Shown in pieces: positions 52,205-60,333 of a DNA stretch of 64,000 nucleotides; position 1 is the first letter of the stretch; each line of letters begins with the position of its first letter. The notes under the pieces were generated by a model. It was given only the letters and a program-made list of their open reading frames with translations, was not told the DNA's origin and searched no databases. Position numbers and translations under genes: made by a program. Source of the stretch: Pullulanibacillus camelliae (GTDB taxonomy: Bacteria > Bacillota > Bacilli > Bacillales > Sporolactobacillaceae); contig NZ_BMIR01000001.1 in NCBI RefSeq assembly GCF_014642655.1, positions 173,518-237,517 on the forward strand, given 5' to 3'.

Positions 52205-53281
52205 TTAGAATCCGAAATCATAGTACTTATCTACATTATCTTTAGTGACTGCAACAGGGTCGGTTAATGTGATCTTCGGATAGCTTGTCTTATCCTTTCC
52301 ATCAACTAAAATTTCTTTGCCAATTTTTACCCCTAAATCAGCAACCTTTGATGGACTATTTAAACCTGTCGCGAAATATTGACCTTTTTTAATTAAATCA
52401 TCCGCTCGCTTAGCACCATCTGATGCAGCAACAAGATCTACACCTTTAATTCCTGCGTTCTTAAGCGCAGTCATTGCTCCAAATAGCATTTGGTCATTTT
52501 CTCCTAAAACTGTTGTTAGATCTGGATTGGCTGTAATTAAGTCCTCACCTGCTTTTAGTCCATCTGCTTCGGTCCAGTTCCCCCAACCTTGACCGACAAC
52601 AGAGAAATTAGCAGCACTGTCTGTTGCTTTACCTTTAGAAGTTAATGTTTTATCAAAGGATGCTGCTGCTTTCCAAGCCTTTGCTTCAGAAACCCCAGTC
52701 TTTCCTTGAATAATTCCTGCAAATAGTCCTTCTCTTCGCTCTTGACCAGCAACGTTCCCCTTAGCCCCGCTAAGTATTACAGCTTTAATTGCCTTGTCAC
52801 CCATCTTTTTAGCATAAGCGAGTCCGACTGAACGTCCATTTTCTTTATTATCTGAATAAACAGTCGTCACAGTTTTAGCTGAAGCGTCCACCCCACTATC
52901 CAGCGCAATAACCGGAATACCAGCATCGGCAGCTTTATTGATTTCTGGCACAGCAGAGGAAGGGTCGATGGCATCTATGAAGATCAGATCCATTTTTTGA
53001 GCAACAAAAGTGTCCATATTTGCCGCTTCTTTTGTTGTGTCACTATTGGCATCCAATATAGTGACTTTCCACCCTTTAGCCTCACAATCTTTTTGCACCC
53101 TTTTAACTAAAGAAACAAAATAAGGAGAATCCTGAGTTTTTATTGCGAAACCTACTTTAAGTTGCTTTTTATTTGATGACGATTGATTGCCTGAGGCGGA
53201 GTTTGATGAACCGCACCCAACCAACAATGACATAGCCATGACTAGCACCAGAAGTAATGTAAACAAACCCTTTTTCTTCAT
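52205..53281 (-). CDS. Sugar ABC transporter substrate-binding lipoprotein (RbsB type)
   Basis: A 358-residue extracellular lipoprotein. Signal peptide residues 1-22 with lipobox LLVGC, a Ser/Asn-rich linker, then a periplasmic-binding-protein fold of the LacI-like family (VGFAIKTQDSPYFVSLVKRV, VIALDSGVDA, LGENDQMLFGAMTALK). It captures a sugar or polyol. First gene of the operon, under a promoter overlapped by a cre site (53353-53381). The AAAGGGGTAAG site precedes ATG 53281. Confidence 0.93.
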   Translation of the reverse strand: MKKKGLFTLLLVLVMAMSLLVGCGSSNSASGNQSSSNKKQLKVGFAIKTQDSPYFVSLVKRVQKDCEAKGWKVTILDANSDTTKEAANMDTFVAQKMDLIFIDAIDPSSAVPEINKAADAGIPVIALDSGVDASAKTVTTVYSDNKENGRSVGLAYAKKMGDKAIKAVILSGAKGNVAGQERREGLFAGIIQGKTGVSEAKAWKAAASFDKTLTSKGKATDSAANFSVVGQGWGNWTEADGLKAGEDLITANPDLTTVLGENDQMLFGAMTALKNAGIKGVDLVAASDGAKRADDLIKKGQYFATGLNSPSKVADLGVKIGKEILVDGKDKTSYPKITLTDPVAVTKDNVDKYYDFGF

Positions 53282-53352
53282 TAAACTTACCCCTTTACTT
53301 TTTTGTTAGCACATAGCATTGTTATGACATTACAATATTATGTGTTTACTAT

Positions 53353-53381
53353 AATATACTATATGTTGTTAGCGGTTTCAA
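53353..53381 (-). promoter_or_regulatory. Promoter of the sugar ABC operon
   Basis: Minus strand TTGAAA (53381-53376), 17 bases, TATATT (53358-53353). It lies about 70 bases upstream of the binding-protein gene. Confidence 0.75.
53367..53380 (-). promoter_or_regulatory. cre site overlapping the -35 element
   Basis: TGAAACCGCTAACA (minus strand) is a full match to the CcpA consensus TGNAANCGNWNNCA. It covers most of the -35 hexamer, so CcpA binding would directly exclude RNA polymerase. Confidence 0.8.
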
Positions 53382-53525
53382 TATCCAAATGAAATTTTTT
53401 ATTTATTTAATCTGTGCACAACATAAATTTATAGAGGATTCGTCAACGCTTCCTGCATGCAAACAGATAATAGAATCTATATAATGGCAACGTTTAAAAA
53501 CAACCCTTAGACATTTTGCGACAAA

Positions 53526-53689
53526 TTAGAAAACTTGGCTTGCACCACTTCGCTGGTACTCCTGATGTGATTTTTGCCAATCACACACTTAGGGTGCCCG
53601 CAAGCCTTAGAAGGCGAAAGCCAAAGCCCGCCTTATACTCTCTTCCTTTATGAGCGGCAGCGAAGTTATACATTCTGATAGTATAAAAA
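53526..53689 (-). repeat. Interspersed repeat family A, copy 2
   Basis: About 164 bases, nearly identical to copies 1 and 3. Arms GGCTTGC/GCAAGCC, ACCA/TGGT and GTGATT/AATCAC would fold as a branched RNA. On the minus strand its first bases overlap the tail of the terminator at 53689-53730. Confidence 0.88.
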
Positions 53690-53730
53690 CACCCTCTGAA
53701 GTCTGTAAAAAATCAGACCTCAGAGGGTGT
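53689..53730 (-). terminator. Rho-independent terminator of the HAD gene
   Basis: Arms ACACCCTCTGAAGTCTG and CAGACCTCAGAGGGTGT (one mismatch, G-T on one strand), 8-base loop. On the minus strand TTTTTATAC follows. It lies 105 bases after the stop at 53835. Confidence 0.85.
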
Positions 53731-53834
53731 AGCAAGCGTCCTTTGAGTAGTTTCATATATTTAAAAACATTCTTCATCCAACATTAAGACAACTCCTACA
53801 TGGCATGCAAGACTTATAAAACGCATCATATAGC

Positions 53835-54470
53835 CTAAAACTCATTCACAGCACGCAGCCATTGGTTTAAGTCCCTTAATGAGTCGACAGCATAATCATA
53901 CGCCTTAAGCTCTCCGAATCCATATTTGGCGTAAACAAAAGGAAGCTCAGCCTTTTCAGCCGCTTCTTTGTCTCCTAATGTGTCCCCAACATATATTGGA
54001 TTTCTCAAATGATTTCTTTCAACAACCAGACGTATGTTATCTGCTTTTGATAAACCTGTCCTGCCCGGATATTCGTAGTCTTCAAAGTAACCTTCCAAAT
54101 GATGTCCCTTAATAAACGCCTGAATATAACCTTCTTGACAATTACTTACAATAAAAAGGCGATACCTTTCCTTTAAGTCCATCAATGTCTCCATTAAGTG
54201 AGGAAAAAGTATCCCTCCGTTCGTTTCAAGATAAGGACATTGCTTTTCACAGCTTTCATTCATTATCTCTAAAGCGGTTGTTTCTGAAAGCGAATGAAAT
54301 AACCTTTTTGCAATGCATTCTGTTGGAAGTCCAAACAATTTCTTGAGTTCATCAGCTGCGACGCCTTTATTCACATTGTATTTTGCAGCAACTTCCGACC
54401 AAATCTTTGAGCAGGCTTCGGTTGAATCCCATAAGGTGCCATCCAAATCAAATAGGATACTATCTATCAT
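53835..54470 (-). CDS. HAD family hydrolase (phosphoglycolate-phosphatase-like)
   Basis: A 211-residue haloacid dehalogenase-type phosphatase. Motif I LFDLDGTLWDS (Asp near residue 8), motif II VSNCQEG, and motif III/IV GDTLGDKEAAEKA are present; an alpha-helical cap is inserted after motif I. ATG 54470 is preferred over the TTG at 54482, which overlaps the AAAGGA site. In this operon it may dephosphorylate a sugar phosphate that accumulates. The exact substrate is unknown. Confidence 0.9.
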   Translation of the reverse strand: MIDSILFDLDGTLWDSTEACSKIWSEVAAKYNVNKGVAADELKKLFGLPTECIAKRLFHSLSETTALEIMNESCEKQCPYLETNGGILFPHLMETLMDLKERYRLFIVSNCQEGYIQAFIKGHHLEGYFEDYEYPGRTGLSKADNIRLVVERNHLRNPIYVGDTLGDKEAAEKAELPFVYAKYGFGELKAYDYAVDSLRDLNQWLRAVNEF

Positions 54471-54515
54471 ATAATATGACAAATCCTTTCACTAAAAGAG
54501 ATCGCCTAACAGAAT

Positions 54516-55292
54516 TTATACAATTGTAAAGCCTCCATCTATAATCAATTCGGTTCCGGTAGCAAAAGAAGCAGAATCAGAAAGTAGATAGATGACGGCG
54601 CCAGCTAGTTCTTCTGGTTTACCCATCCTTTTAAATGGCGTGAGTTCCTTCCACATCTCTCTCCAATCTTCTCTAACAAAGGATGTGAGCTCCGTAAAGA
54701 TATATCCAGGGCTTATACAATTCACTCTTATTCCTTTATCAGCCCATTCCACTGCAAGCGACTTTGTCAGTTGAACAACGCCTGCCTTTGATGCATTATA
54801 GGAGGCTTGTTGTTGTGGATAATTCACTATAGTCCCCGACATAGAAGCGGTGTTGACAATTGCTCCTTTTTTATGTCGTGCGTCCAAATATCTCCCGAAT
54901 GCTTGTGCAACAAAGAAAATACCATTCAAATTGACATCGATGACTTTTCTCCATTCATTTGGCTCCAGCTCTAATACAGATTTCTGTAGAACAATCCCAG
55001 CATTATTAAATAGTAAATCAAGTTTCCCCATTGCTTCATCTGCTTTTTCAATGGCCTGCGCCACTTCCTCTGGTTGAGTAACATCTGCACCAATGGCAAA
55101 GGTTTTTCGATGATAGGCCATCGCTATTTCATCAGCTGTTGCCTTTGCTTTTTGTACCTGCTGGTCAATAATGACAACATCGCCCCCTACTGCAGCGATA
55201 TGTTCAGCAACCGCTTTACCAATGCCCTGAGCTCCACCAGTAATGACCACCACTTTATCTTCAAGTGAAAATAATTTTTTTAACATATCCAT
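54516..55292 (-). CDS. SDR family oxidoreductase, candidate polyol dehydrogenase
   Basis: A 258-residue classical short-chain dehydrogenase. TGGAQGIGKAVAEH (cofactor loop), NNAGIVLQKS, VNTASMSG (Ser) and ASYNASKAGV (Tyr/Lys) are all intact. Sequence style and context next to an FGGY kinase and a ketose 3-epimerase suggest a sorbitol, arabitol or ribitol dehydrogenase. GAAGGAGAAG precedes ATG 55292. It lies 46 bases upstream of the HAD gene. Confidence 0.9.
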   Translation of the reverse strand: MDMLKKLFSLEDKVVVITGGAQGIGKAVAEHIAAVGGDVVIIDQQVQKAKATADEIAMAYHRKTFAIGADVTQPEEVAQAIEKADEAMGKLDLLFNNAGIVLQKSVLELEPNEWRKVIDVNLNGIFFVAQAFGRYLDARHKKGAIVNTASMSGTIVNYPQQQASYNASKAGVVQLTKSLAVEWADKGIRVNCISPGYIFTELTSFVREDWREMWKELTPFKRMGKPEELAGAVIYLLSDSASFATGTELIIDGGFTIV

Positions 55293-55516
55293 TATTCTCT
55301 TCTCCTTCAAAAATCCATCTCTTTCATTTTTTTGTGATACTCACTTTTTTCAAAATTCCTTTTCATCTTTTCAACTCTAAAACTGCCAATAGACATCACT
55401 AATGTATTAACCGTCAATAGACAGGATAAGCTCGCTTCGACTGTCCAACCCATAAACCCTTTTTAACGGAGTCCCAATATTCCAAAAAAGAAATATGTAA
55501 AAAGACTTACAATGCC

Positions 55517-57037
55517 TCATGCATTGATTTTTTTAAATACATCTTTTAATGCAAAGTAGCACTCATTAAATAACTCTTTCATCGGCTGATAGATCTTAAC
55601 TGCCTCTGGATTAGGGTGATGCACCGCGTTGACGTCAATAAAGTTATGAATGACATCAAAATCCTTAAATAGTCCTACACCAACACCTCCAGTAACAGCC
55701 GCTCCCATAGAGCCTGCTTCTTCTAGGAGATTGGGAACCATCACTTTGGTATTATAAATATCTGCCATCATTTGACGCCAAACCGCGCCTTTAGCCCCAC
55801 CGCCTATGACAAGCATTTCATCAATGTCTATTTGTTGTCGCAAAGCATCTAAAATGAGCGACAGATTCAAGGTTACACCTTCTAAGACACTTCTTAAAAG
55901 ATCCTCCCTTTGATTTTCGGATTTCAATCCAATAAAAGCGCCTTTAGCATCAGCATCCCATCGCGGGGCCCTTTCTCCCAATAAATAAGGCAAAAAAATA
56001 ATGCCATTTGCCCCTGCTGGACTCTTTTCAATCTGTGCATTGATATATTCATAAGGTGATGTTGAATGGACCTCCGCTTCGTGCATTTCAAACTTGCATA
56101 TTGTATTTTTCAACCAACTGTATGCCCCACCGGCAGTTTGCATGGTTCCATTCGGCGCATATAAGCCAGGAATAACATGCGCCCAAGTAACCGTTCTCAT
56201 TTTTTCATCAAAAATGGGTTTCTCTGTAGCAGTAGTAATCCAAGCTGATGTTCCTATCGAACAATAGGTTTTTCCTGGACGGATTGACCCTGCACCAACA
56301 CTCGCTGTTACACCATCTCCACCACCAATCACTACAGGGGTCCCAATGGCTAAGCCTGTTGCTTCTGACGCTTTAGCGGTTACATTTCCAGCTACGAAAG
56401 TTGAGGGCTTTAACTCTGGAAGCTTATCGGCATCGATACCTGCATACTCTATAATTTCATCAGACCATTTTAGGTTAACTAAATCGAAGCATCCATTGCT
56501 ATTCCCATCAGAATAGTCTGTGTAAAACTGTCCTGTTAGACGCTGCACAATAAAATCCTTTGCATTTAATGTTTTATATGTTTTTTCATAGATCTCTGGC
56601 TGATGATCACGTACCCACATCAACTTTTGTATCCCATAGGAAGCCGTATTGCGATGACCTACAATGTGATAATAGTCCCGCTGAGTGATATGTTTCTCAA
56701 TTTGCAATACTTGTGCTTGGGCACGCTGATCCGCCCAAATAATCGCCTTTCTTAACGGATTTCCTTCTCGATCTACGCAAAGGCATCCCATCATCTGTCC
56801 ACTAAAACTCACAACAGCAATATCAGCAGGATCAATCCCCAAAGAATGGATGAGGCTCTTACTCGTCACACATACTGCACGCCACCAATCCTCAGCATCC
56901 TGCTCTGCCCATGTTGCATTATAGTAATCGGTATCATAGGCAGCAACCTGACTCCCTAGCAATTTCCCCTCTTCTGAAAACAAAGTAGCTTTATTCCCTG
57001 AAGTTCCAAGATCATGAGCTAAAATATATTTTTTCAT
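55517..57037 (-). CDS. FGGY family carbohydrate kinase (xylulokinase-like)
   Basis: A 506-residue sugar kinase. ATP-binding AHDLGTSGNKATLF (residues 5-18), PROSITE-like GGDGVTASVGAGSIRPG, and VIGGGAKGAVWRQMMAD near 400 match XylB-type FGGY kinases. The kinase would phosphorylate a ketose such as xylulose, ribulose or tagatose. ATG 57037 sits six bases after a run of eight Gs (57043-57050) that seems to serve as ribosome binding site. Last step of the pathway suggested by the neighbouring SDR and epimerase. Confidence 0.9.
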   Translation of the reverse strand: MKKYILAHDLGTSGNKATLFSEEGKLLGSQVAAYDTDYYNATWAEQDAEDWWRAVCVTSKSLIHSLGIDPADIAVVSFSGQMMGCLCVDREGNPLRKAIIWADQRAQAQVLQIEKHITQRDYYHIVGHRNTASYGIQKLMWVRDHQPEIYEKTYKTLNAKDFIVQRLTGQFYTDYSDGNSNGCFDLVNLKWSDEIIEYAGIDADKLPELKPSTFVAGNVTAKASEATGLAIGTPVVIGGGDGVTASVGAGSIRPGKTYCSIGTSAWITTATEKPIFDEKMRTVTWAHVIPGLYAPNGTMQTAGGAYSWLKNTICKFEMHEAEVHSTSPYEYINAQIEKSPAGANGIIFLPYLLGERAPRWDADAKGAFIGLKSENQREDLLRSVLEGVTLNLSLILDALRQQIDIDEMLVIGGGAKGAVWRQMMADIYNTKVMVPNLLEEAGSMGAAVTGGVGVGLFKDFDVIHNFIDVNAVHHPNPEAVKIYQPMKELFNECYFALKDVFKKINA

Positions 57038-57102
57038 GGGATCCCCCCCCAAACCCTTTTATGAATCATTCACCAATGATGAATGCGCTCTGCGGACTTA
57101 TA

Positions 57103-57247
57103 TTAGAAAACTTGGCTTGCACCACTTCGCTGGTACTCCTGATGTGATTTTTGCCAATCACACACTTAAGGTGCCCGCAAGCCTTTAGGTGGCGAAAGTC
57201 AAAGCCCGCCTTATACTCTCTTCCTTTATGAGTGTCAGCGATAAAAA
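57103..57247 (-). repeat. Interspersed repeat family A, copy 3 (5'-truncated)
   Basis: Nearly identical to copy 2 up to GAGTGTCAGCGAT, then it stops. It lies six bases from the stop of the GntR gene with no separate terminator hairpin, unlike the other copies. It separates the regulator gene from the kinase gene. Confidence 0.85.
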
Positions 57248-57252
57248 ATGAA

Positions 57253-58014
57253 CTACTTTGATGAATTGGTTGCCGTGATCGTAACCTCAAATCTATTGCG
57301 ATCCCCACGATATCTCGCAATTGAATACTCAATTGGTTCATCAATGAAGTTATAGCCAATAGAAATAAAGCGTTGAATCGCTGTCCCACTATTAATATTA
57401 AGATTTTTCATGTCATACTCTTCTGCTTCTAGCGCTTCGATATAGCGACGAATTTTGTGAATATGGGTCTCATCCTTTGTCGCCAGTACAGGATATAATG
57501 ATTCCTGTGAGAAATCATGTTCTAATACAAAACTACATCGATGATACGGAAGATAAGTTTTTACCATGACAATCGGTTCATCATCCGCAAAGCGTCTCCG
57601 ATGAATATATACTGCCTTTTCCTTTGGCTGTAACTTGAGCTCTTTGGCCACATTATCAGGGGCCTCAATCACTTTAAAATCAAGAAGTTCAGTATGAGGC
57701 GTTCGGCCTAATGCAGTAATTTGATCATTAAAAGAACCTAAGGCTTGGATGAAGCTTTGATCAATCTTGGGCTTCGAGACAAATGTTCCTTTACTCTTAA
57801 CCCTGTAAAGCCATCCCTCTTGCACGAGTTCTGTGATCGCTTGGCGCACTGTTGTACGGCTGATCTGATATAAATTAATCAATTCATTTTCTGTAGGAAT
57901 CATACTCCCAATTGAATAATTACCATTTTTTATTTCAGATAGGATAAGTTCCTTTAACTGGAAATATAATGGTATAGGGACTGATTTATCAAGTCTCCTT
58001 GGTTCTATAACCAA
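57253..58014 (-). CDS. GntR family transcriptional regulator (UTRA/HutC type)
   Basis: A 253-residue regulator. Winged helix in the first 80 residues (SVPIPLYFQLKELILSEIKN, then TENELINLYQISRTTVRQAI), UTRA domain to about 245, ending EYSIARYRGDRNRFEV. It probably controls the kinase/SDR genes and the divergent epimerase. Start TTG 58014 follows GGAG by only three bases; an ATA codon at 58008 is better spaced. Operator-like site at 58094-58107. Confidence 0.9.
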   Translation of the reverse strand: MVIEPRRLDKSVPIPLYFQLKELILSEIKNGNYSIGSMIPTENELINLYQISRTTVRQAITELVQEGWLYRVKSKGTFVSKPKIDQSFIQALGSFNDQITALGRTPHTELLDFKVIEAPDNVAKELKLQPKEKAVYIHRRRFADDEPIVMVKTYLPYHRCSFVLEHDFSQESLYPVLATKDETHIHKIRRYIEALEAEEYDMKNLNINSGTAIQRFISIGYNFIDEPIEYSIARYRGDRNRFEVTITATNSSK

Positions 58015-58093
58015 TCACTCCATTTCCTTTATTCCACTTGACAAGCTCATGTGAAAATTTTTATTATATTTATATTAACATTCTATTGTCATT

Positions 58094-58107
58094 ATATAGT
58101 AACATAT
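58094..58107. promoter_or_regulatory. Operator-like site between GntR and epimerase genes
   Basis: ATATAGTAACATAT, partly symmetric and overlapping a TATAAT (58092-58097, minus strand). It shares TAGTAACATA with the palindrome at 46489-46506, suggesting one GntR protein for both places. Confidence 0.5.
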
Positions 58108-58160
58108 CATTGGAATTTATTCAATGAAAAATTAGCTAGTCATTTAGGTGCACAGTCAAG

Positions 58161-58174
58161 TGAAACCGCTTATA
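58161..58174 (+). promoter_or_regulatory. cre-like site upstream of the epimerase gene
   Basis: TGAAACCGCTTATA matches the CcpA consensus except for one base near its end (T for C). It lies about 140 bases upstream of the epimerase. Confidence 0.5.
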
Positions 58175-58310
58175 ATTCGTTCGAGTTGGCACCTTTCTTT
58201 TAAAAAAGTTGAGATCATTTAAAGAGCAAGCAGTCACTTAATATTTACCTAACATGTGACCGCTCATCCCCACTATGTTCAATGAAAAACTTACACTTGG
58301 AGGGAATCAA

Positions 58311-59177
58311 ATGAAATTTGGTACATACTTTGCTTACTGGGAACAAAGCTGGGATGCCAATTATCATCGATATGTAAAAAAGGTCGCCGACCTTGGTTTT
58401 GATATCTTAGAAGTAGGTGCCGCTGGCATCGTAAATATGTCTGATGAAGCGTTGTTTTCATTAAGAGCTGAAGCTGAAAAACACCCTATTACTTTAACCG
58501 CCGGTATAGGACTCCCCAAAGCGTACGATGTTTCTTCAGAGGATGAATCGGTACGTCAAAATGGCATTGCTTACATGAAAAAGATATTGGATGCACTTTA
58601 TAAAGCGAATATTCATTTCATCGGTGGCACCATTTACTCCTATTGGCCTGTCGATTACTCTCTTCCTATCAATAAAGTTCATGCGAGAAAACAAAGTATA
58701 AAGAGTATGCAAGAATTAGCAAACTATGCATCCCACTATAATATTACTTTGTTAGTAGAATGCCTTAATAGATTTGAACAATTTTTGATAAATGACGCAA
58801 AAGAAGCAGTCGACTATGTAAGAGACATTGGGAAAGACAATGTTAAAGTCCTGCTAGACAGCTTTCATATGAATATTGAAGAAGACAATATTGGAGATGC
58901 TATTCGATATACTGGTGAATACTTAGGCCAATTACACATTGGTGAAGGAAATCGTAAAGTCCCTGGAAAAGGACATATGCCATGGAAAGAAATCGGTCAA
59001 GCGCTTCGGGACATCCATTTTGATGGAAATGTTGTAATGGAACCTTTTGTCCGTACTGGAGGAATTGTCGGTTCCGATATAAAGGTTTGGAGAGACCTTT
59101 CGGATAATGCGGATGAGGAAAAATTAGACACAGACATCAGAGAAGCGTTGCATTTTATCAAAAAGGAATTTTTATAA
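58311..59177 (+). CDS. D-psicose/D-tagatose 3-epimerase family protein
   Basis: A 288-residue TIM-barrel epimerase. The opening KFGTYFAYWEQSW closely follows known D-psicose 3-epimerases. Metal ligands: Glu in VECLNRFE (near 150), Asp in LLDSFHMNIEEDN (near 183), His in QLHIGEGNRKVPGKG (near 209), Glu in VMEPFVRTGG (near 244). Such enzymes invert C3 of ketoses (fructose/psicose, xylulose/ribulose, tagatose/sorbose) with Mn2+ or Co2+. GGAGGGAATCAA fixes ATG 58311. The C in the usual GECNRKVPG is Gly here. Divergent from the GntR gene, likely feeding the FGGY kinase. Confidence 0.93.
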   Translation: MKFGTYFAYWEQSWDANYHRYVKKVADLGFDILEVGAAGIVNMSDEALFSLRAEAEKHPITLTAGIGLPKAYDVSSEDESVRQNGIAYMKKILDALYKANIHFIGGTIYSYWPVDYSLPINKVHARKQSIKSMQELANYASHYNITLLVECLNRFEQFLINDAKEAVDYVRDIGKDNVKVLLDSFHMNIEEDNIGDAIRYTGEYLGQLHIGEGNRKVPGKGHMPWKEIGQALRDIHFDGNVVMEPFVRTGGIVGSDIKVWRDLSDNADEEKLDTDIREALHFIKKEFL

Positions 59178-59180
59178 TCT

Positions 59181-59223
59181 TTTAAGCATCACCATTTCAT
59201 AATAGAAATTGGTGATGCTTAAA
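59181..59223 (+). terminator. Terminator hairpin of the epimerase gene
   Basis: Arms TTTAAGCATCACCA and TGGTGATGCTTAAA around 15 bases that also pair partly. The T content is inside the stem ends. It starts 3 bases after the stop. Confidence 0.75.
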
Positions 59224-59445
59224 TCTTGTGTGGATTTCCTCTAGAGGTGGAACGCTTTCTACGGACATAGCCTCCGACACACAATCAGGGATCCCCCAAA
59301 GTGTTCTTTAGTTCTTTACTTTTTGAGGGGGATTAATGTGCTGGCTTCGGCGTTGTCACATGGCTGTGACGGCTTTAGCCAAAATTTATAGTGTGTGGCA
59401 TAATAAAGCGCTCATCATTGCGGTCTGAGGCCTGTCCTGTTAAAA
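59224..59445. other. Structured spacer of unknown function
   Basis: About 220 bases, richer in GC than the neighbourhood, with several nested inverted repeats: ATCCCCCAAA with TTTGAGGGGGAT (59291-59333) and TGGCTTCGGCGTTGTCACA with TGTGACGGCTTTAGCCA (59343-59382). I see no reading frame. It may encode a small RNA or be the remnant of a mobile element. Confidence 0.45.
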
Positions 59446-59471
59446 GGAGTTGCAGCACCCACTGCAGCTCC
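59446..59471 (-). terminator. Rho-independent terminator of the sulfatase/ABC operon
   Basis: Minus-strand arms GGAGCTGCAG and CTGCAACTCC (one G-T pair), 6-base loop, then TTTTAAC. It begins 31 bases after the stop at 59502. Confidence 0.75.
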
Positions 59472-59501
59472 CTTACTACGATCAATCTATAGAATGAAGT
59501 T

Positions 59502-60332
59502 CTATTGCTTTACAGCGCCTGCAATGCCCTCGATAAAATATCGCTGCATAAAAATAAAAACGAGCATGATCGGAACGAGCGCTATCGTTGCACCAGCAGC
59601 CATCCCTGTATAATCAGTCTGGTATTCTCCAATAAATGAGTACATGCCCACTGCAAGCGTCCTTAATTCAGGACGATTTAATGTGAAGACGAGCGGAACA
59701 AGAAAGTCATTCCATGACCAAATAAATTGCATGATTGCTGTTGTGGCAATCACCGGTGTCGCCAGCGGCAGCATTACTTTTCGAAAGGTTTGAAAAAAAC
59801 CGCATCCATCGATAGATGCTGCATCCTCTAATTCACCTGGAATCGTTGAAAAATAGGAGGTAAACAGAAGAATGTATAGAACATGTGCTCCTGCCGACTC
59901 TGCCAAAATCACTCCAGATAAATGGTTCATTAAGCCCAAATGTCGGACAATCTCGAATAAAGGAATGATGGTATATCCTTTCGGGATGAACATCGTCGCC
60001 GTAATTAATACCATCGCCAATTTTCTACCTGGAAAGCTTACCCTTCCCAATGCATACCCTGTCAAAGCACAAACCACTGTAACAATCACAACAGTCGCTA
60101 CGGTAATCACTACTGAGTTAAAGAAGTACTTAGAAAATTGAGCCGTTTCCCATGCGCGCGCATAGTTTTCCCAATGGAATATCTTAGGAATGAGATTTAA
60201 GCCCGAACCAAAAAACTCTATGTTTGATTTTAATGAGGAAGAAACCATCCATATAAAAGGATATATCCAAATGGCTCCAAGGATTAATAAAATGGTATGC
60301 AATATAATTTTCCTCTGTCTAGATCCCATCAT
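59502..60332 (-). CDS. Carbohydrate ABC transporter permease (MalG type)
   Basis: A 276-residue membrane permease with six hydrophobic segments. The EAA loop is EDAASIDGCGFFQTFRKVMLPLA (near residue 170), the docking site for an MsmX-type ATPase, which is not encoded in this window. It starts 1 base after the stop of the MalF-type gene. The imported sugar is probably a sulfated oligosaccharide or its desulfated product, judging by the sulfatase gene in the operon. Confidence 0.93.
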   Translation of the reverse strand: MMGSRQRKIILHTILLILGAIWIYPFIWMVSSSLKSNIEFFGSGLNLIPKIFHWENYARAWETAQFSKYFFNSVVITVATVVIVTVVCALTGYALGRVSFPGRKLAMVLITATMFIPKGYTIIPLFEIVRHLGLMNHLSGVILAESAGAHVLYILLFTSYFSTIPGELEDAASIDGCGFFQTFRKVMLPLATPVIATTAIMQFIWSWNDFLVPLVFTLNRPELRTLAVGMYSFIGEYQTDYTGMAAGATIALVPIMLVFIFMQRYFIEGIAGAVKQ

Positions 60333-60333
60333 T

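Noticed and set aside
57066-57389. Open frame of 107 codons on the minus strand
   Set aside because: It starts inside the GntR gene in another frame and runs through repeat A copy 3; its C-terminal part is again the repeat translation.
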